Shown here one piece after another: positions 34,411 through 42,993 of a stretch of 64,000 nucleotides of DNA (position 1 is its first letter; each line of letters opens with the position of its first letter). The notes under the pieces were generated by a model. It was given only the letters and a program-made list of their open reading frames with translations, was not told the origin of the DNA and did not search any database. Location: NCBI RefSeq assembly GCF_000473045.1, contig NZ_AXAY01000023.1:62001-126000 (forward strand), read 5' to 3'. The translations under genes and the position numbers were made by a program. The DNA is from Bradyrhizobium sp. WSM3983 (GTDB lineage Bacteria; Pseudomonadota; Alphaproteobacteria; Rhizobiales; Xanthobacteraceae).

Positions 34411-34656
34411 TTAGTGTCGAGTTCGGCGATACAACTCAGCCTCAACTAGTTCTTTCCGGCGTGCGAACCAGGTGATCGCAAACGGCTTGGCTCTGGTATT
34501 GCGAGCGGCCCTGTTGCACCTGACGAGTTCGCGTTCTAGGTACGATATCTTGGCGCCTCGTATTTCCTTTCCGGGGGATGCTTCGGTTGTCCGGCTTTGT
34601 CGCTCATATGCTGCTTCCTTACTCCCAACTGTGCCTAGGCTGCCTAGCCTGTGCAT
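34411..34656 (-). CDS. Small basic protein of unknown function next to the integrase
   Basis: Up to 81 residues; the likely folded part is SYLERELVRCNRAARNTRAKPFAITWFARRKELVEAEL, a basic helical segment. It begins within a few bases of the integrase remnant's stop on the same strand. The sequence is coherent rather than random-looking, but the start is uncertain and no family is recognised. Confidence 0.4.
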   Translation of the reverse strand: MHRLGSLGTVGSKEAAYERQSRTTEASPGKEIRGAKISYLERELVRCNRAARNTRAKPFAITWFARRKELVEAELYRRTRH

Positions 34657-34659
34657 GCA

Positions 34660-36029
34660 TCAGGCTGCACGCCGAATTCTGTCTTGTTCCTCGCCCAGAG
34701 CGCCTAGCTTCACTTGAATCTCGCCGATTACACGACGGCTTGCCCCTCGGCCGAGCCAATCTCGCAAAGCGGCGTCTTCCCTGATCGACTTACCGAGAGC
34801 GGAGAATACTGCGCTGCTGATGGCTTGTTGCTGGCTGCGAAGGTGATCCTCAAGTAGTTTGTGGCGAGTAACGTAGCCGGCATTCACGCCTGGAATTGAA
34901 TGATTCATCAGGAGCTTCGCGTCGAATTCCGAGACTCCAGCAGCTGTTGCAACGGTGCGGAATGTTTGACGAAGATCGTTACCCCACTTCGAGAGGGTGT
35001 CGCGATCCTCCTTTGTTTCAGCAAGGTGCCCTGACTCACTGTCACCGGGAAACACCCATTTCTGCGACTGCAACGGAAACATTTGCCGGCCGAAGCGGAT
35101 TGCCCGAATGAGACACAGAATCATTTCGCGGGAGAGGGGGATATCGAAAGCTCGCTTTCTGCCGCCCTTCGGCTTTTCGATGTGCAGAGTTCGGCGGTGA
35201 AAGTCGATGTGACTTGGCTTCACTTGCTGTAACGCGGTAGTTCGAGAACCACAGAGCAGCGTGAGCAGGATGGAATTCACGGCGGACCGGATTTTCAAGG
35301 ACAGCCAACTCTCGGAACCATTCGGTCAAGTCGCTGACGCCCATCCCGGTATCTCGGCGCTTCTCCTCATTCCAGTCGACGGCGTCCGCTGGATTGTCGC
35401 GCGGCAGTAATCTGTTGGTCTTACGGGCATGATTGTAAATTGCGCGCAGCGTTCGCATACAGCCATTCGCGATATAAGGACCGTTCTCCTTCGTTATCTC
35501 GTCGTGCTTCTTGGCAACGCGAGCAGGATCCATCGCGAGTCCGCCCAATGAAGTATCAAGCCACTCCGCAAAGAGACGTTCCACGTGGTCGCGATAACCA
35601 CTTATGGTCTTTTCACTACGACCCTTTCGGAGCAGGTGGGCTTCCAGATATCGCTGCCATGCTTGCCTAAGGGTAACAGTCGCAATCTCGGTATTCTCCT
35701 CGTTCCCAACCTGGCCAGAGCCAAGGTCTCCGTCTTGCTTTGCCGCTTTCGGGCGCTGTCCCCTGCTGATCTGAGCCAGATATTCCTTCGCGATCGCGCG
35801 CGCTGCTCGGGTAGTCAACTCGCGCGTATCCCCGATCGATACTCTGATGGACGATGCTCGCTTGCCTCCCTGCCGAAGATCGCCTTGGACAGTGAAGGTT
35901 CTTTTCCTCTTCCCCACGACGACGAAAGAAGCCCTTCAACTCAGTGTCGCGGGCTAGATACCAGCCCTCCTTCGGGCTAGCTAGCTGAGCGATGCTCTTG
36001 TCGTTCAGAGGAATGCGAATGTCGTTCAT
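34660..36029 (-). pseudogene. Tyrosine recombinase (P4-type integrase), broken by two frameshifts
   Basis: Three consecutive minus-strand frames together make one integrase of about 455 residues. N-terminal piece (36029 leftward): IRIPLNDKSIAQL...LARDTELKGFF. Near 35915 the frame changes (one extra base around TTTCGTCGTCGTGG) to GKRKRTFTVQGDLRQGGKR and the core-binding domain (KTISGYRDHVERLFAEWL...). Near 35270 it changes again, to LLTLLCGSRTTALQQVKPSHIDF and the catalytic domain (DLRQTFRTVATAAGV, LLMNHSIPGVNAGYV). The catalytic Arg, His and Tyr regions are present but in separate frames. It is next to a tRNA-Lys 3' fragment, its probable target. Sequencing error could mimic one shift; two favour real decay. 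Confidence 0.85.
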
Positions 36030-36208
36030 TGGGGCGGAGGCCGTGGACTAAAACGGTTTTCAAACGGTTTTGGCGAACCGGGATGTTTGGATGTTTGGGT
36101 TCGATGTACCGCGAAGCTATGCGACAAAACCCTATAAAACAAAGGACTTCTGATGGATCGTCGTAGCGCAGAGCAGATTTAGAAATCGCAGCGAAGCGCT
36201 GATTTTGA

Positions 36209-36226
36209 ACTCTTAATCAGCAGGTC
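36209..36226. repeat. Copy of the tRNA-Lys core (possible second attachment site)
   Basis: ACTCTTAATCAGCAGGTC matches the tRNA-Lys anticodon-arm sequence at 36519-36536 in 17 of 18 bases, 310 bases upstream in the same orientation. A degenerate repeat (TAATCAGCAGGTCTTC) follows directly at 36230-36245. It lies between the integrase start and the tRNA fragment, as expected for an attachment core or a scar of repeated integration. Confidence 0.55.
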
Positions 36227-36517
36227 TTCTAATCAGCAGGTCTTCGGCTTTTCATCATTTTGAGCAAGTCAGGAGCTGACCACCGGTTGACCACCGAAAC
36301 CCCGGGAACAAACCGCGATAAAGGTGGCCAATCATCCGCAAACTTCATTGTTTTTGTTGATCTTTTCGATCGCTATTTACGTTCGGGACGCAGGGGTCGC
36401 AAGTGCCGGAGACGTGGCCGAAGCAATTTACATTTCGTCTGTAACCTATTGATCTCAATAATGCTGTTGTACGCGGCTTTTTACAGCTAAGTGACTGAAA
36501 TGTCTTCTGAAAGATGA

Positions 36518-36564
36518 GACTCTTAATCAGCGGGTCCCAGGTTCGAGCCCTGGTGCGCCCACCA
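36518..36564 (+). other. 3' part of tRNA-Lys(CTT), likely attachment-site remnant
   Basis: From GACTCTTAATCAGCGGGT (anticodon arm, CTT anticodon) through CCCAGGTTCGAGCCCTGG (T-arm) to GCGCCCACCA, this is the 3' two thirds of a tRNA-Lys. The bases upstream do not form the D-arm or the 5' acceptor strand, so it is not a working tRNA. Integrases of this type insert into tRNA 3' ends and leave such a fragment at the far end of the element. The intact copy should be on the left, beyond this window. Confidence 0.8.
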
Positions 36565-36989
36565 TCACGAAAGTCCTTATTTTCCAATCGCTTCGCGCGA
36601 AGGCGCTTGAGAGCAGAATGGGTCTCGTGCAACGTTTTTGTCGGACTTCGCACAGTTGGACTGCTGTGCGACTTTTCCATTGCTTCTGTATCTTCACCCC
36701 ATTCGATACAGCGCGTGGATCCGATGGTACAGGTCGATTACATGCTCGTCGTAGAATAGGATATTGGGGCGAGCGAAACGGACAATCTATTCTTCCCGTC
36801 GCCCCAAGGTAGCGCTTGCTGCAGAGCCAGGACCGGATTGTCTGGATCGGGGCTCGATTGGTTCGGAGGGTCCGTCGCGCGAATCCGCTGCGGCGGCTGC
36901 CTATGTGGTGATCCTTGCTCTCCGCTACGGCGATGCTGCGCGCTTCATCGAAACCATCGAACGTTTTCGATCGTAGCACGAACGGAAGC
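36565..36989. other. Intergenic stretch, no gene seen
   Basis: Short open frames only; the ones starting in the tRNA fragment are artefacts of it. No repeat or RNA recognised. Confidence 0.5.
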
Positions 36990-37560
36990 GACGACGATGA
37001 TATCGCGGCATGGGGTTGATGCTATTGGTTGGACCGGTAAGCTTGCGGAGCTTCCAGAGATCATTGCTAGCGATGCACAACGATGCGGCCCCGGTTGGCC
37101 CCTTGTTGATTGCCGTGTCGGCGTTGCCATCAGCCAGGATCTTTTCGCGCCGCCACGGCAGGCGGCAAGAAAGAAGGCGACGCTCCGGACCACATGCTCA
37201 TCGATCTCAGTGTCCAGCACCTTGAGGTCGACCTCGAACGTGCGCGGGGCAGCATCGGCACGGCGGCGGGGTCGAGAAAGAGACGAGCTGTCCTCGGCAG
37301 GCGCTCCGGGGCAAAAGCCGGCCACGAGCGAAGCTCGCCTGGTTGCGTTAACTCGCTCAACAGCCGAATCCCGAGGCTTGCGCTGAGGTCGCGCGCCATG
37401 CGGCTGACCGTGCTCGCCAGATCGGGAAAGCGGCGTTCGTGCTAATGATTCCGTGGGAGTTGAGCCGCCGCAATCCAATCATCGATCTGCGTATGGTTGC
37501 GAGCCGCCAGTTCGGTGCCTGCTTTCTGGTCATGGCCACTGAAGCGGAAGCGACGACATT
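36990..37560 (-). pseudogene. Probable decayed protein gene
   Basis: Minus strand, same direction as the DoxDA gene it follows. One frame reads AGTELAARNHTQIDDWIAAAQLPRNH, then an in-frame TAG near 37443, then HERRFPDLASTVSRMARDL and SASLGIRLLSELTQPGEL, continuing to RTARLFLDP. A shift near 37250 leads to TFEVDLKVLDTEIDEHVV and RSVAFFLAACRGGAKRSW. The pieces have protein-like composition in sequence along one strand, which suggests a gene with a nonsense codon and a frameshift and no 5' end. Family not recognised. Confidence 0.35.
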
Positions 37561-37565
37561 GACCG

Positions 37566-38672
37566 CTATCTTCCGGCCAGGGTCGCCGAGAAGCTTCGGC
37601 CGTCGACATCCGTGAGCCGAAGCGATCTTGCGCGACCATCGGCGCCTGCGACGGGCACGGGCAGCGTCACGGTTGCTGCCGCCCCCATCGGCGCCCGGAT
37701 TCCGAACGGACCAGGTGCGAACTTGTTGTAGGCGTAATCGTTGGTGAAAGCGGTCTTTGGCAAGGCCGAAAGGGCGGCGGCGTCGTAGTGCGCGATGGGA
37801 TCATTGCTCGCGTCGAGCAGATCGGCGGCGACGACATGGACCGGCGCCTCCGGCGTGCCGGCATCGAGATAGACGTGAAAGCGAACGGAGCCGTCAGGCA
37901 GCAACCGGGCATCGTTTAGGGTGAGATGATGTTTCGTCGGGCTGACCGGCCCGCCGTGGAACGGCGTCACCACCGAGCCGCGATAGTAGCTGTAGGTACC
38001 AATGTCGAACACCAGGACAAAGCCGAGCACCGTGAGTGCGAGATTGCGGAACGCGGCCTCCTTGACCGGCAGCGGCAGGCTTCCCGCCGCCCAGCGAATC
38101 CAGCGCTTTCCTGCGAGCGCAGGATTGCGCCCGAGCATGACGTTGTCGATGCTGTAAGCGCCGCTGCCGCCCAGCAGCAGCGTTGCGCCCATCGCGAGAT
38201 TGCAGGCGGCCATGGTCCATTCGTCGATGCAGGTCGCACCCTGCCAGCCGAACATCGCCATCAGCAGCACCGAAAACCCGATCGACACCAGAGCGGCCGC
38301 GCGGGTCAGAAGCCCGGCCATCAGCATCGCGCCGACAATGAGTTCGGCGGCGCTGAACAGGATCACGCCGGCATAGAGCAGCCAGAAGTGATGCAGCATG
38401 AAGCTGATCAAATGATCGGTTCCGAACAGCGCGCCGGGCAATGCCGTCTGGAATTTGTTCGCCATCCAGGTGGGCGCGTCAGGGTTGAGCTTCGAGGGCG
38501 CGTAGATGAAGCGCCGGGATCCGCCGCCCCAGTAGATGAAGCCCTGGATGATGCGAACCGACAGCATGGCAAGCGCCGCGGTTCGCCATGAACGCTGCGC
38601 TGCCGTTAGGGCTGCGGCCTCGTCGGCCGCGCGAGGGATGTTGGACGAAGATGTGAAGGACAGAATGGTCAT
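37566..38672 (-). CDS. DoxD-DoxA fusion membrane protein (thiosulfate:quinone oxidoreductase-like)
   Basis: 368 residues from the ATG at 38672. The N-terminal 230 residues match the DoxD/DoxX membrane domain with about four or five helices (LSVRIIQGFIYWGGGSRRF, LIVGAMLMAGLLTRAAALVSIGFSVLLM). The C-terminal 140 residues match DoxA (YYRGSVVTPFHGGPVSPTKHH, then a beta-rich part). In Acidianus the two are separate subunits of thiosulfate:quinone oxidoreductase; here they are one chain, as in some bacteria. Its neighbours are a binding protein and a Tat-exported DsrE-like protein, which suits sulfur chemistry. Activity is inferred from family only. Confidence 0.8.
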   Translation of the reverse strand: MTILSFTSSSNIPRAADEAAALTAAQRSWRTAALAMLSVRIIQGFIYWGGGSRRFIYAPSKLNPDAPTWMANKFQTALPGALFGTDHLISFMLHHFWLLYAGVILFSAAELIVGAMLMAGLLTRAAALVSIGFSVLLMAMFGWQGATCIDEWTMAACNLAMGATLLLGGSGAYSIDNVMLGRNPALAGKRWIRWAAGSLPLPVKEAAFRNLALTVLGFVLVFDIGTYSYYRGSVVTPFHGGPVSPTKHHLTLNDARLLPDGSVRFHVYLDAGTPEAPVHVVAADLLDASNDPIAHYDAAALSALPKTAFTNDYAYNKFAPGPFGIRAPMGAAATVTLPVPVAGADGRARSLRLTDVDGRSFSATLAGR

Positions 38673-38693
38673 GAGTGCACCCTCCTTGATCAA

Positions 38694-39671
38694 TCAGCCG
38701 GCTGATGCGGCGCTCGTGAGCGGCTTGAAACCGTAGCGCCCGAAGATCGAAAGCGCCGCGGGCGAGCGGACGAACGAGAGCCAGAGCCGCGCCGCATCCG
38801 GATGCGGCGCGCTCCGCACTTCTGCGCCGGCATAGATCGCCGTTGTGTTCTGCGCCGACTGGATGTCGACATGGCTGATCGGATGGCCCACCTGCTCCTG
38901 GAAGGTCGCTTCCGATTGCCAGGTCACGCCCGCCTGCGCACGTCCCTGCATCAGGAAGAGCGGCGTTTGCCGATGATGGATCTGGGTCAGAACCGTGCGG
39001 CCATCGGCGACCTTGGTCTTGTAGACGGTCGTGGCGAGGGCTTTGCCGCCGGCTTTCTTCAACGAGGCCTCGATCTGGCGGGCGACCCCTTCGAAAGCCG
39101 GATTGGGCATCGCGACGTGCAGGTCCGGACGGGCCAGATCGGACAGACCCTGGACGTGGCCCGGATTGCCGGCAGGCACCATGATCGTCAGCGTATTGGT
39201 TACGTAGGGAACGGCCGGTCCGGTCAGCACGCCCTGGTCGATCAGGCCGTCAACCTTCTTTAGTCCGGCAAGATAGACATCCGGTTTTGCCGTCCACGTC
39301 ATGTTGCCCGAGGTGACGGTGCCATCGGCCGCAATCTGCTTCTCGAGCAGGCCTGGCGGAAGCGTCTCCCAGTAGACTCTGCCCTTGAGCTCGGGATGCT
39401 GCTGCTCGAACGCGGCGACCAGCGGGGCCATCGCGAAGAAGTAGTTGCCGCCGACATAGAGCACGAGCTTCGGGTCGGAGACGTCGCCATGGAAATCCGC
39501 GAGGTCGTCGATCTGGGGAACCGTGAACGAAAGGCCGCGCGGCGCGGCGTCGTTGTTCGCCCCGTGTTGCCAGGGCGGAAAGATCGTGTCCCGGTTCGGC
39601 TCTGCGGCATGCGCGACGAGCGGCAGAAGCAGGGCAGTGGCGAGTGCGGCGATTAAGGTTGGCCTGCGCAT
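38694..39671 (-). CDS. Periplasmic substrate-binding protein (ModA/ABC type)
   Basis: 325 residues with a signal peptide (LIAALATALLLPLVAHA) and the extracellular solute-binding fold: LVLYVGGNYFFAMAPLVAAFEQQHP, VYWETLPPGLLEKQI, TNTLTIMVPAGNPGHVQGLSDLARPDLHVAMPNP and a C-terminal FVRSPAALSIFGRYGFKP. The pattern recalls ModA-like oxyanion binders. No permease or ATPase is adjacent, so it may bind a sulfur compound for the neighbouring DoxDA protein or serve a distant transporter. It sits between the Tat protein and DoxDA with 9-21 base gaps: one operon. Confidence 0.82.
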   Translation of the reverse strand: MRRPTLIAALATALLLPLVAHAAEPNRDTIFPPWQHGANNDAAPRGLSFTVPQIDDLADFHGDVSDPKLVLYVGGNYFFAMAPLVAAFEQQHPELKGRVYWETLPPGLLEKQIAADGTVTSGNMTWTAKPDVYLAGLKKVDGLIDQGVLTGPAVPYVTNTLTIMVPAGNPGHVQGLSDLARPDLHVAMPNPAFEGVARQIEASLKKAGGKALATTVYKTKVADGRTVLTQIHHRQTPLFLMQGRAQAGVTWQSEATFQEQVGHPISHVDIQSAQNTTAIYAGAEVRSAPHPDAARLWLSFVRSPAALSIFGRYGFKPLTSAASAG

Positions 39672-39680
39672 GATCTCGCC

Positions 39681-40463
39681 TCACGCTGCGTAGTGAAAGC
39701 CGGCCTGCTGCAACTCCGGAATGGTGGCAACCATCCCGGGGGTCAGCACGATGCCGTCGATGAGATGGTTGGTCAGCTCGGCGCTCATCGCTTCGTGCGA
39801 GGCATGATCGGGGTTCTTGCCGATAGCGATGAGCTTCGCGGACAATTCCCAGATCGCATTGTGACACGCCAGGAAGACGACGCCGCGCTCCTGCAGGGCG
39901 GGGATGGTGTCGCCGCTCGGCCCGAACACGCTGTTGGGGTCCTCGTTCTGCGCGAAGGTCGTCGGCGCCGGTCTGGACATCGCAAGTGTGTTGGTCTTGA
40001 AGCCGCCGCCGGCCAATGCCGCGAGTTCGTATTTCTCCCACATCGCCTGGTCGAACAGAGCCAGATGCGCGGTACCATGCGTAGCGGAGACCGCCAGAAA
40101 ATCCTTGTGTCCGAAGGAAAAGATCTGCGCGTTGATCGAGTTGCGCATCAAGTTCAGCCAGGGCCCCGCGACATTGGTGTTGTCCCACACCTGCTTGTGC
40201 GTGCCGCGGTAGGCTATGACCTCCTGGAGCGCTTCATTGTCCCACAAATCGGGATGCTGGAGAATCATGGGAGTTGTCCTGAAATCGCGCCGGCGTGGTG
40301 CGCGGCGCAGCCGGCCTGTCAAACTGGCGAGCTCTTTGGCCCCTGGCGGGATGATTTGTGCGGTCGTGGCGGCATGTGTGGGACCGGCTGCGAGTGCAGC
40401 GGTTCCCACCGCCAACGCGCCTAGGCTGACAAGGGCAGTGCGCCGCGAGCTATCGATCGTCAT
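39681..40463 (-). CDS. Tat-exported DsrE-like protein
   Basis: 260 residues from the ATG at 40463 (MTIDSSRRTALVSLGALAVG), a typical twin-arginine signal. The C-terminal half, GVVFLACHNAIWELSAKLIA and DGIVLTPGMVATIPELQQAGFHYAA, has the look of the DsrE/DsrF fold with one Cys at the usual position. Relatives are sometimes named transcriptional initiation protein Tat, which has no basis. First gene of the operon with the binding protein and DoxDA; a periplasmic sulfur-handling role is likely but unproven. Confidence 0.72.
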   Translation of the reverse strand: MTIDSSRRTALVSLGALAVGTAALAAGPTHAATTAQIIPPGAKELASLTGRLRRAPRRRDFRTTPMILQHPDLWDNEALQEVIAYRGTHKQVWDNTNVAGPWLNLMRNSINAQIFSFGHKDFLAVSATHGTAHLALFDQAMWEKYELAALAGGGFKTNTLAMSRPAPTTFAQNEDPNSVFGPSGDTIPALQERGVVFLACHNAIWELSAKLIAIGKNPDHASHEAMSAELTNHLIDGIVLTPGMVATIPELQQAGFHYAA

Positions 40464-40753
40464 TCGTGTCTCCTCAACTTGCGTGTTGGCGAACCCATCG
40501 AACGTCCTGCCGACGGGCCCGTCTTCCTGCTTGTGAAGTAGGAGCATCACATCTGCGCACCAACGCAATTTTCAGATCGATCCGATCACGAGAACTGATA
40601 AATGCAATGCGATTAAGCGGCCACGGCGATTCCTTGCGCTATCCGACCAACGAAGGCGACAGCCCCCTGCAAGATTGCTCAACTGAATTCGTATGGATTG
40701 AAGGGCATAAAAGCGAAGGGAACAAATTGATGTTCAGTTGGCAAAACAGGCAA

Positions 40754-41566
40754 TCAACCCGTGCGCTGCGTCTCCGTCGGTCGAAGCGTCAGTTGCGCCG
40801 CCGCGGAGAAGACCTGCGCGCGCATGAGAACGACGGCGACAAGGCCTGTAATGCCGGAAGCGGCCAGGATCATCGCCACGACAATGAACTGATAGATGGC
40901 AGCGTAAACCGGATTGGCACCCGAGACCACCATGCCCGCCATGACGCCCGGAATCCATACGAGTCCGAGGGATTTCATCATATCGAGCCGGGGGAGAAGG
41001 CTTGCATAAACGCCACTCTGAAGATAGGTCGCGACGGTTATGGAAGGCTCGGCGCCCAACGAAAGGCCTGCCTCGATCTGGCCGACATGGGCGAGGATCT
41101 CCGCGCGGAAGCGCTCGATAGCCTGCGCACATGCGTTCATCGCGTTGGCAATGATCATGCTGCCGACGGGCACGAGAATTGAAATGTCTGGCTGAAGACT
41201 GCGGGTCACAAGCATCACCGCGATGATGGTACCCGCGCCCCCGCCAATCGACCAGAAACAGAGCGGAAGCGCGCCACTCATTCCCTTCAGACGTCGGGCA
41301 GCAGTGAACGCAGCGGCGATCGTCATCATGAGCAGAATGAGAGAGCCAATCGGGAGGCTGCCACTCAGCAGGAGGGCCAGCACCGCGCCGACCAGAACCA
41401 TCTGCACGAGGCCGCGCACCATCGACACGGCCGCCTCACGCTCCACATGCACGGATTGCCAGCCGCATAGCGCCACGACGGCCGCACACAGCGCGATTGC
41501 CCCCACGGCCTGCGCCAGGCCCATCAAGACGTCGTTGCCGATGCTGTTCTGAAGCTCAGCCAACAC
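40754..41566 (-). CDS. fetB: FetB-like ABC exporter membrane protein
   Basis: About 270 residues of the UPF0014/FetB family. The start is placed at the GTG at 41566, which overlaps the end of the ATPase gene and gives the family length; an ATG at 41524 is the alternative. About seven membrane segments are visible (LAQAVGAIALCAAVVALCG, RGLVQMVLVGAVLALLL, LILLMMTIAAAFTA, YQFIVVAMILAASGITGLVAVVLM). Conserved family parts: VRGLVQM and the long loop MIIANAMNACAQAIERFRAEI ... EAGLSLGAEPS. E. coli FetAB exports iron and gives peroxide resistance; the metal here is not proved. Confidence 0.85.
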   Translation of the reverse strand: MLAELQNSIGNDVLMGLAQAVGAIALCAAVVALCGWQSVHVEREAAVSMVRGLVQMVLVGAVLALLLSGSLPIGSLILLMMTIAAAFTAARRLKGMSGALPLCFWSIGGGAGTIIAVMLVTRSLQPDISILVPVGSMIIANAMNACAQAIERFRAEILAHVGQIEAGLSLGAEPSITVATYLQSGVYASLLPRLDMMKSLGLVWIPGVMAGMVVSGANPVYAAIYQFIVVAMILAASGITGLVAVVLMRAQVFSAAAQLTLRPTETQRTG

Positions 41567-42260
41567 GCAGCACCTCACTGGTAGGACCGATTGTGACCGA
41601 GCGTCCCGCTTCCATGACCATCGTCTTGTCCGCAAGCCGGATTGCCTGGGCGCGGTTGTGAGTGACAATGACGCATGTCATTTGCCGCTCCCTGACAATG
41701 GTGAGGATGAGATCTTCAATGCCTCGCACCGAGGTCTCGTCCAGTGCAGAGGTCGGCTCGTCCAGCAGCAGCACCTCGGGCTCGTTCGCGAGCGTTCGCG
41801 CCAGAGCTACGCGCTGCGCTTCACCGCCGGAGAGATTGCTGACGTCGCGGGCGGCGAATCCGGGCAAACCGACCCGCTCCAGGAGGCTGTCAACTTGGGC
41901 GCACGAGAGGATCTCGCCGCGTTGGCGCGGTCCGAACGCAATGTTGGCGGCGACCGTGCCCGGAAATAGATACGCGGTCTGCATCGACATGCCGATCCGG
42001 CGCCGCAATTCCCGCGGGGCAATGGAACGAAAATCCCGCGAATTGAGGAGAACGGTACCGGACGTCGGCTCATCCAGGCGATTGAGCAGGCGAAGAAATG
42101 ACGACTTTCCGGCTCCGCTCGGCCCGACGATTGCTAGAATCTCGCCGGCCGAGACTTGCATGGAGACGTCGCTTACGAGAACACGCTCACCTGCTCGTCG
42201 CGACAGATGTCTGGTTTCAAGTGCGGCGGCTGCGTCAGGCGACCCGATCTCGGTTGGCAT
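41556..42260 (-). CDS. fetA: FetA-like ABC exporter ATPase
   Basis: 234-residue ATPase. Walker A GPSGAGKSSFLRLLNRLDEP, signature LSGGEAQRVALARTLA, Walker B VLLLDEPTSALDE and switch His in VIVTHNRAQAI are all intact. It is followed by, and overlaps, the FetB-like membrane gene, so the two form one transporter. A palindromic ATGATAATCAT lies about 240 bases upstream (42501-42511) and could be a metal-regulator site. Confidence 0.88.
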   Translation of the reverse strand: MPTEIGSPDAAAALETRHLSRRAGERVLVSDVSMQVSAGEILAIVGPSGAGKSSFLRLLNRLDEPTSGTVLLNSRDFRSIAPRELRRRIGMSMQTAYLFPGTVAANIAFGPRQRGEILSCAQVDSLLERVGLPGFAARDVSNLSGGEAQRVALARTLANEPEVLLLDEPTSALDETSVRGIEDLILTIVRERQMTCVIVTHNRAQAIRLADKTMVMEAGRSVTIGPTSEVLRVG

Positions 42261-42500
42261 GGGAGAAGTCTCGGCTCATACCGCGGGGCATGAAATAGCG
42301 CGCCTTCCGATGGCCAGCCTGGTAGCAGGGCCAAACCGTCGTCCGGCTAACCCGATTTGGTCCGTTCGCGACTGCCTCGTTCGGAACGTCAACTCACTCA
42401 CCGTCAACGCGCACGCGTCAATGACTGTCTTTGCCTTCCCAATCCGCATCGTCGACCCGCCTAGCATCGCCGCCATCACCGCAGTCCATCGCTCAATGAT

Positions 42501-42511
42501 ATGATAATCAT
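42501..42511. promoter_or_regulatory. ATGATAATCAT palindrome upstream of fetAB
   Basis: An 11-base perfect palindrome identical to the centre of the classical Fur box, in the 300-base gap between fetA (start 42260) and the DUF2158 gene. The flanking bases do not extend the Fur match. Rhizobia mostly use RirA and Irr, so this may be a Fur-family site or chance. No other gene is seen in the gap. Confidence 0.3.
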
Positions 42512-42560
42512 AACTCACACTTGATGGCGAGGTGGACGAAGCGATCCAGCGACAGCTCAA

Positions 42561-42842
42561 TCAGAGCTTTTGCAGCACGACGGTCGGAAAGCTTGCATCA
42601 TCGGTTTGGCCGGTATCGTCCGTCCAAACGCATTCGACCTGGTTGCCCTTGACCGCGGAGACCGTCATCGCGGGCCCTCCAGACCGCAGCCTGACGAGAT
42701 CGCCACGCTCAAATTGAGGAGCAAGGGAGCTTGCGGCGGAATGCTGGGATGGAGGCGCCGGGGAAGCGAGAGCTGGACACGACGCGCCGGTTGCAAGGAG
42801 CAGCGTCGTCACAACGACGCATCGGTTGATTCGCAGATACAT
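42561..42842 (-). CDS. Exported DUF2158/YodC-family small protein
   Basis: 93 residues from the ATG at 42842 (another three codons upstream). Signal peptide LRINRCVVVTTLLLATGASCPALA, then the DUF2158 core FERGDLVRLRSGGPAMTVSAVKGNQVECVWTDD and FPTVVLQKL. Members are small SH3-like domains of unknown role, usually cytosolic; a signal peptide on this one is unusual. Confidence 0.8.
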   Translation of the reverse strand: MYLRINRCVVVTTLLLATGASCPALASPAPPSQHSAASSLAPQFERGDLVRLRSGGPAMTVSAVKGNQVECVWTDDTGQTDDASFPTVVLQKL

Positions 42843-42993
42843 GTCACACACTCCATCGTCATAAGTCTGAGATAGGCTTCCGCTTCGCCGATCCGGCTAA
42901 ATTCGATAACGGGAAGAGAGCTTTCGCGGGCCAATCGGGATCGTGGGCGAGAGGGGAGGCAAGCCTGTTTCCGGGCTCAAGACCCGCGCTCGC

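Noticed and set aside
36838..37386. Plus-strand open frame of 182 codons
   Set aside because: The minus strand shows more protein-like segments; neither is intact, so only a tentative minus-strand pseudogene is listed.
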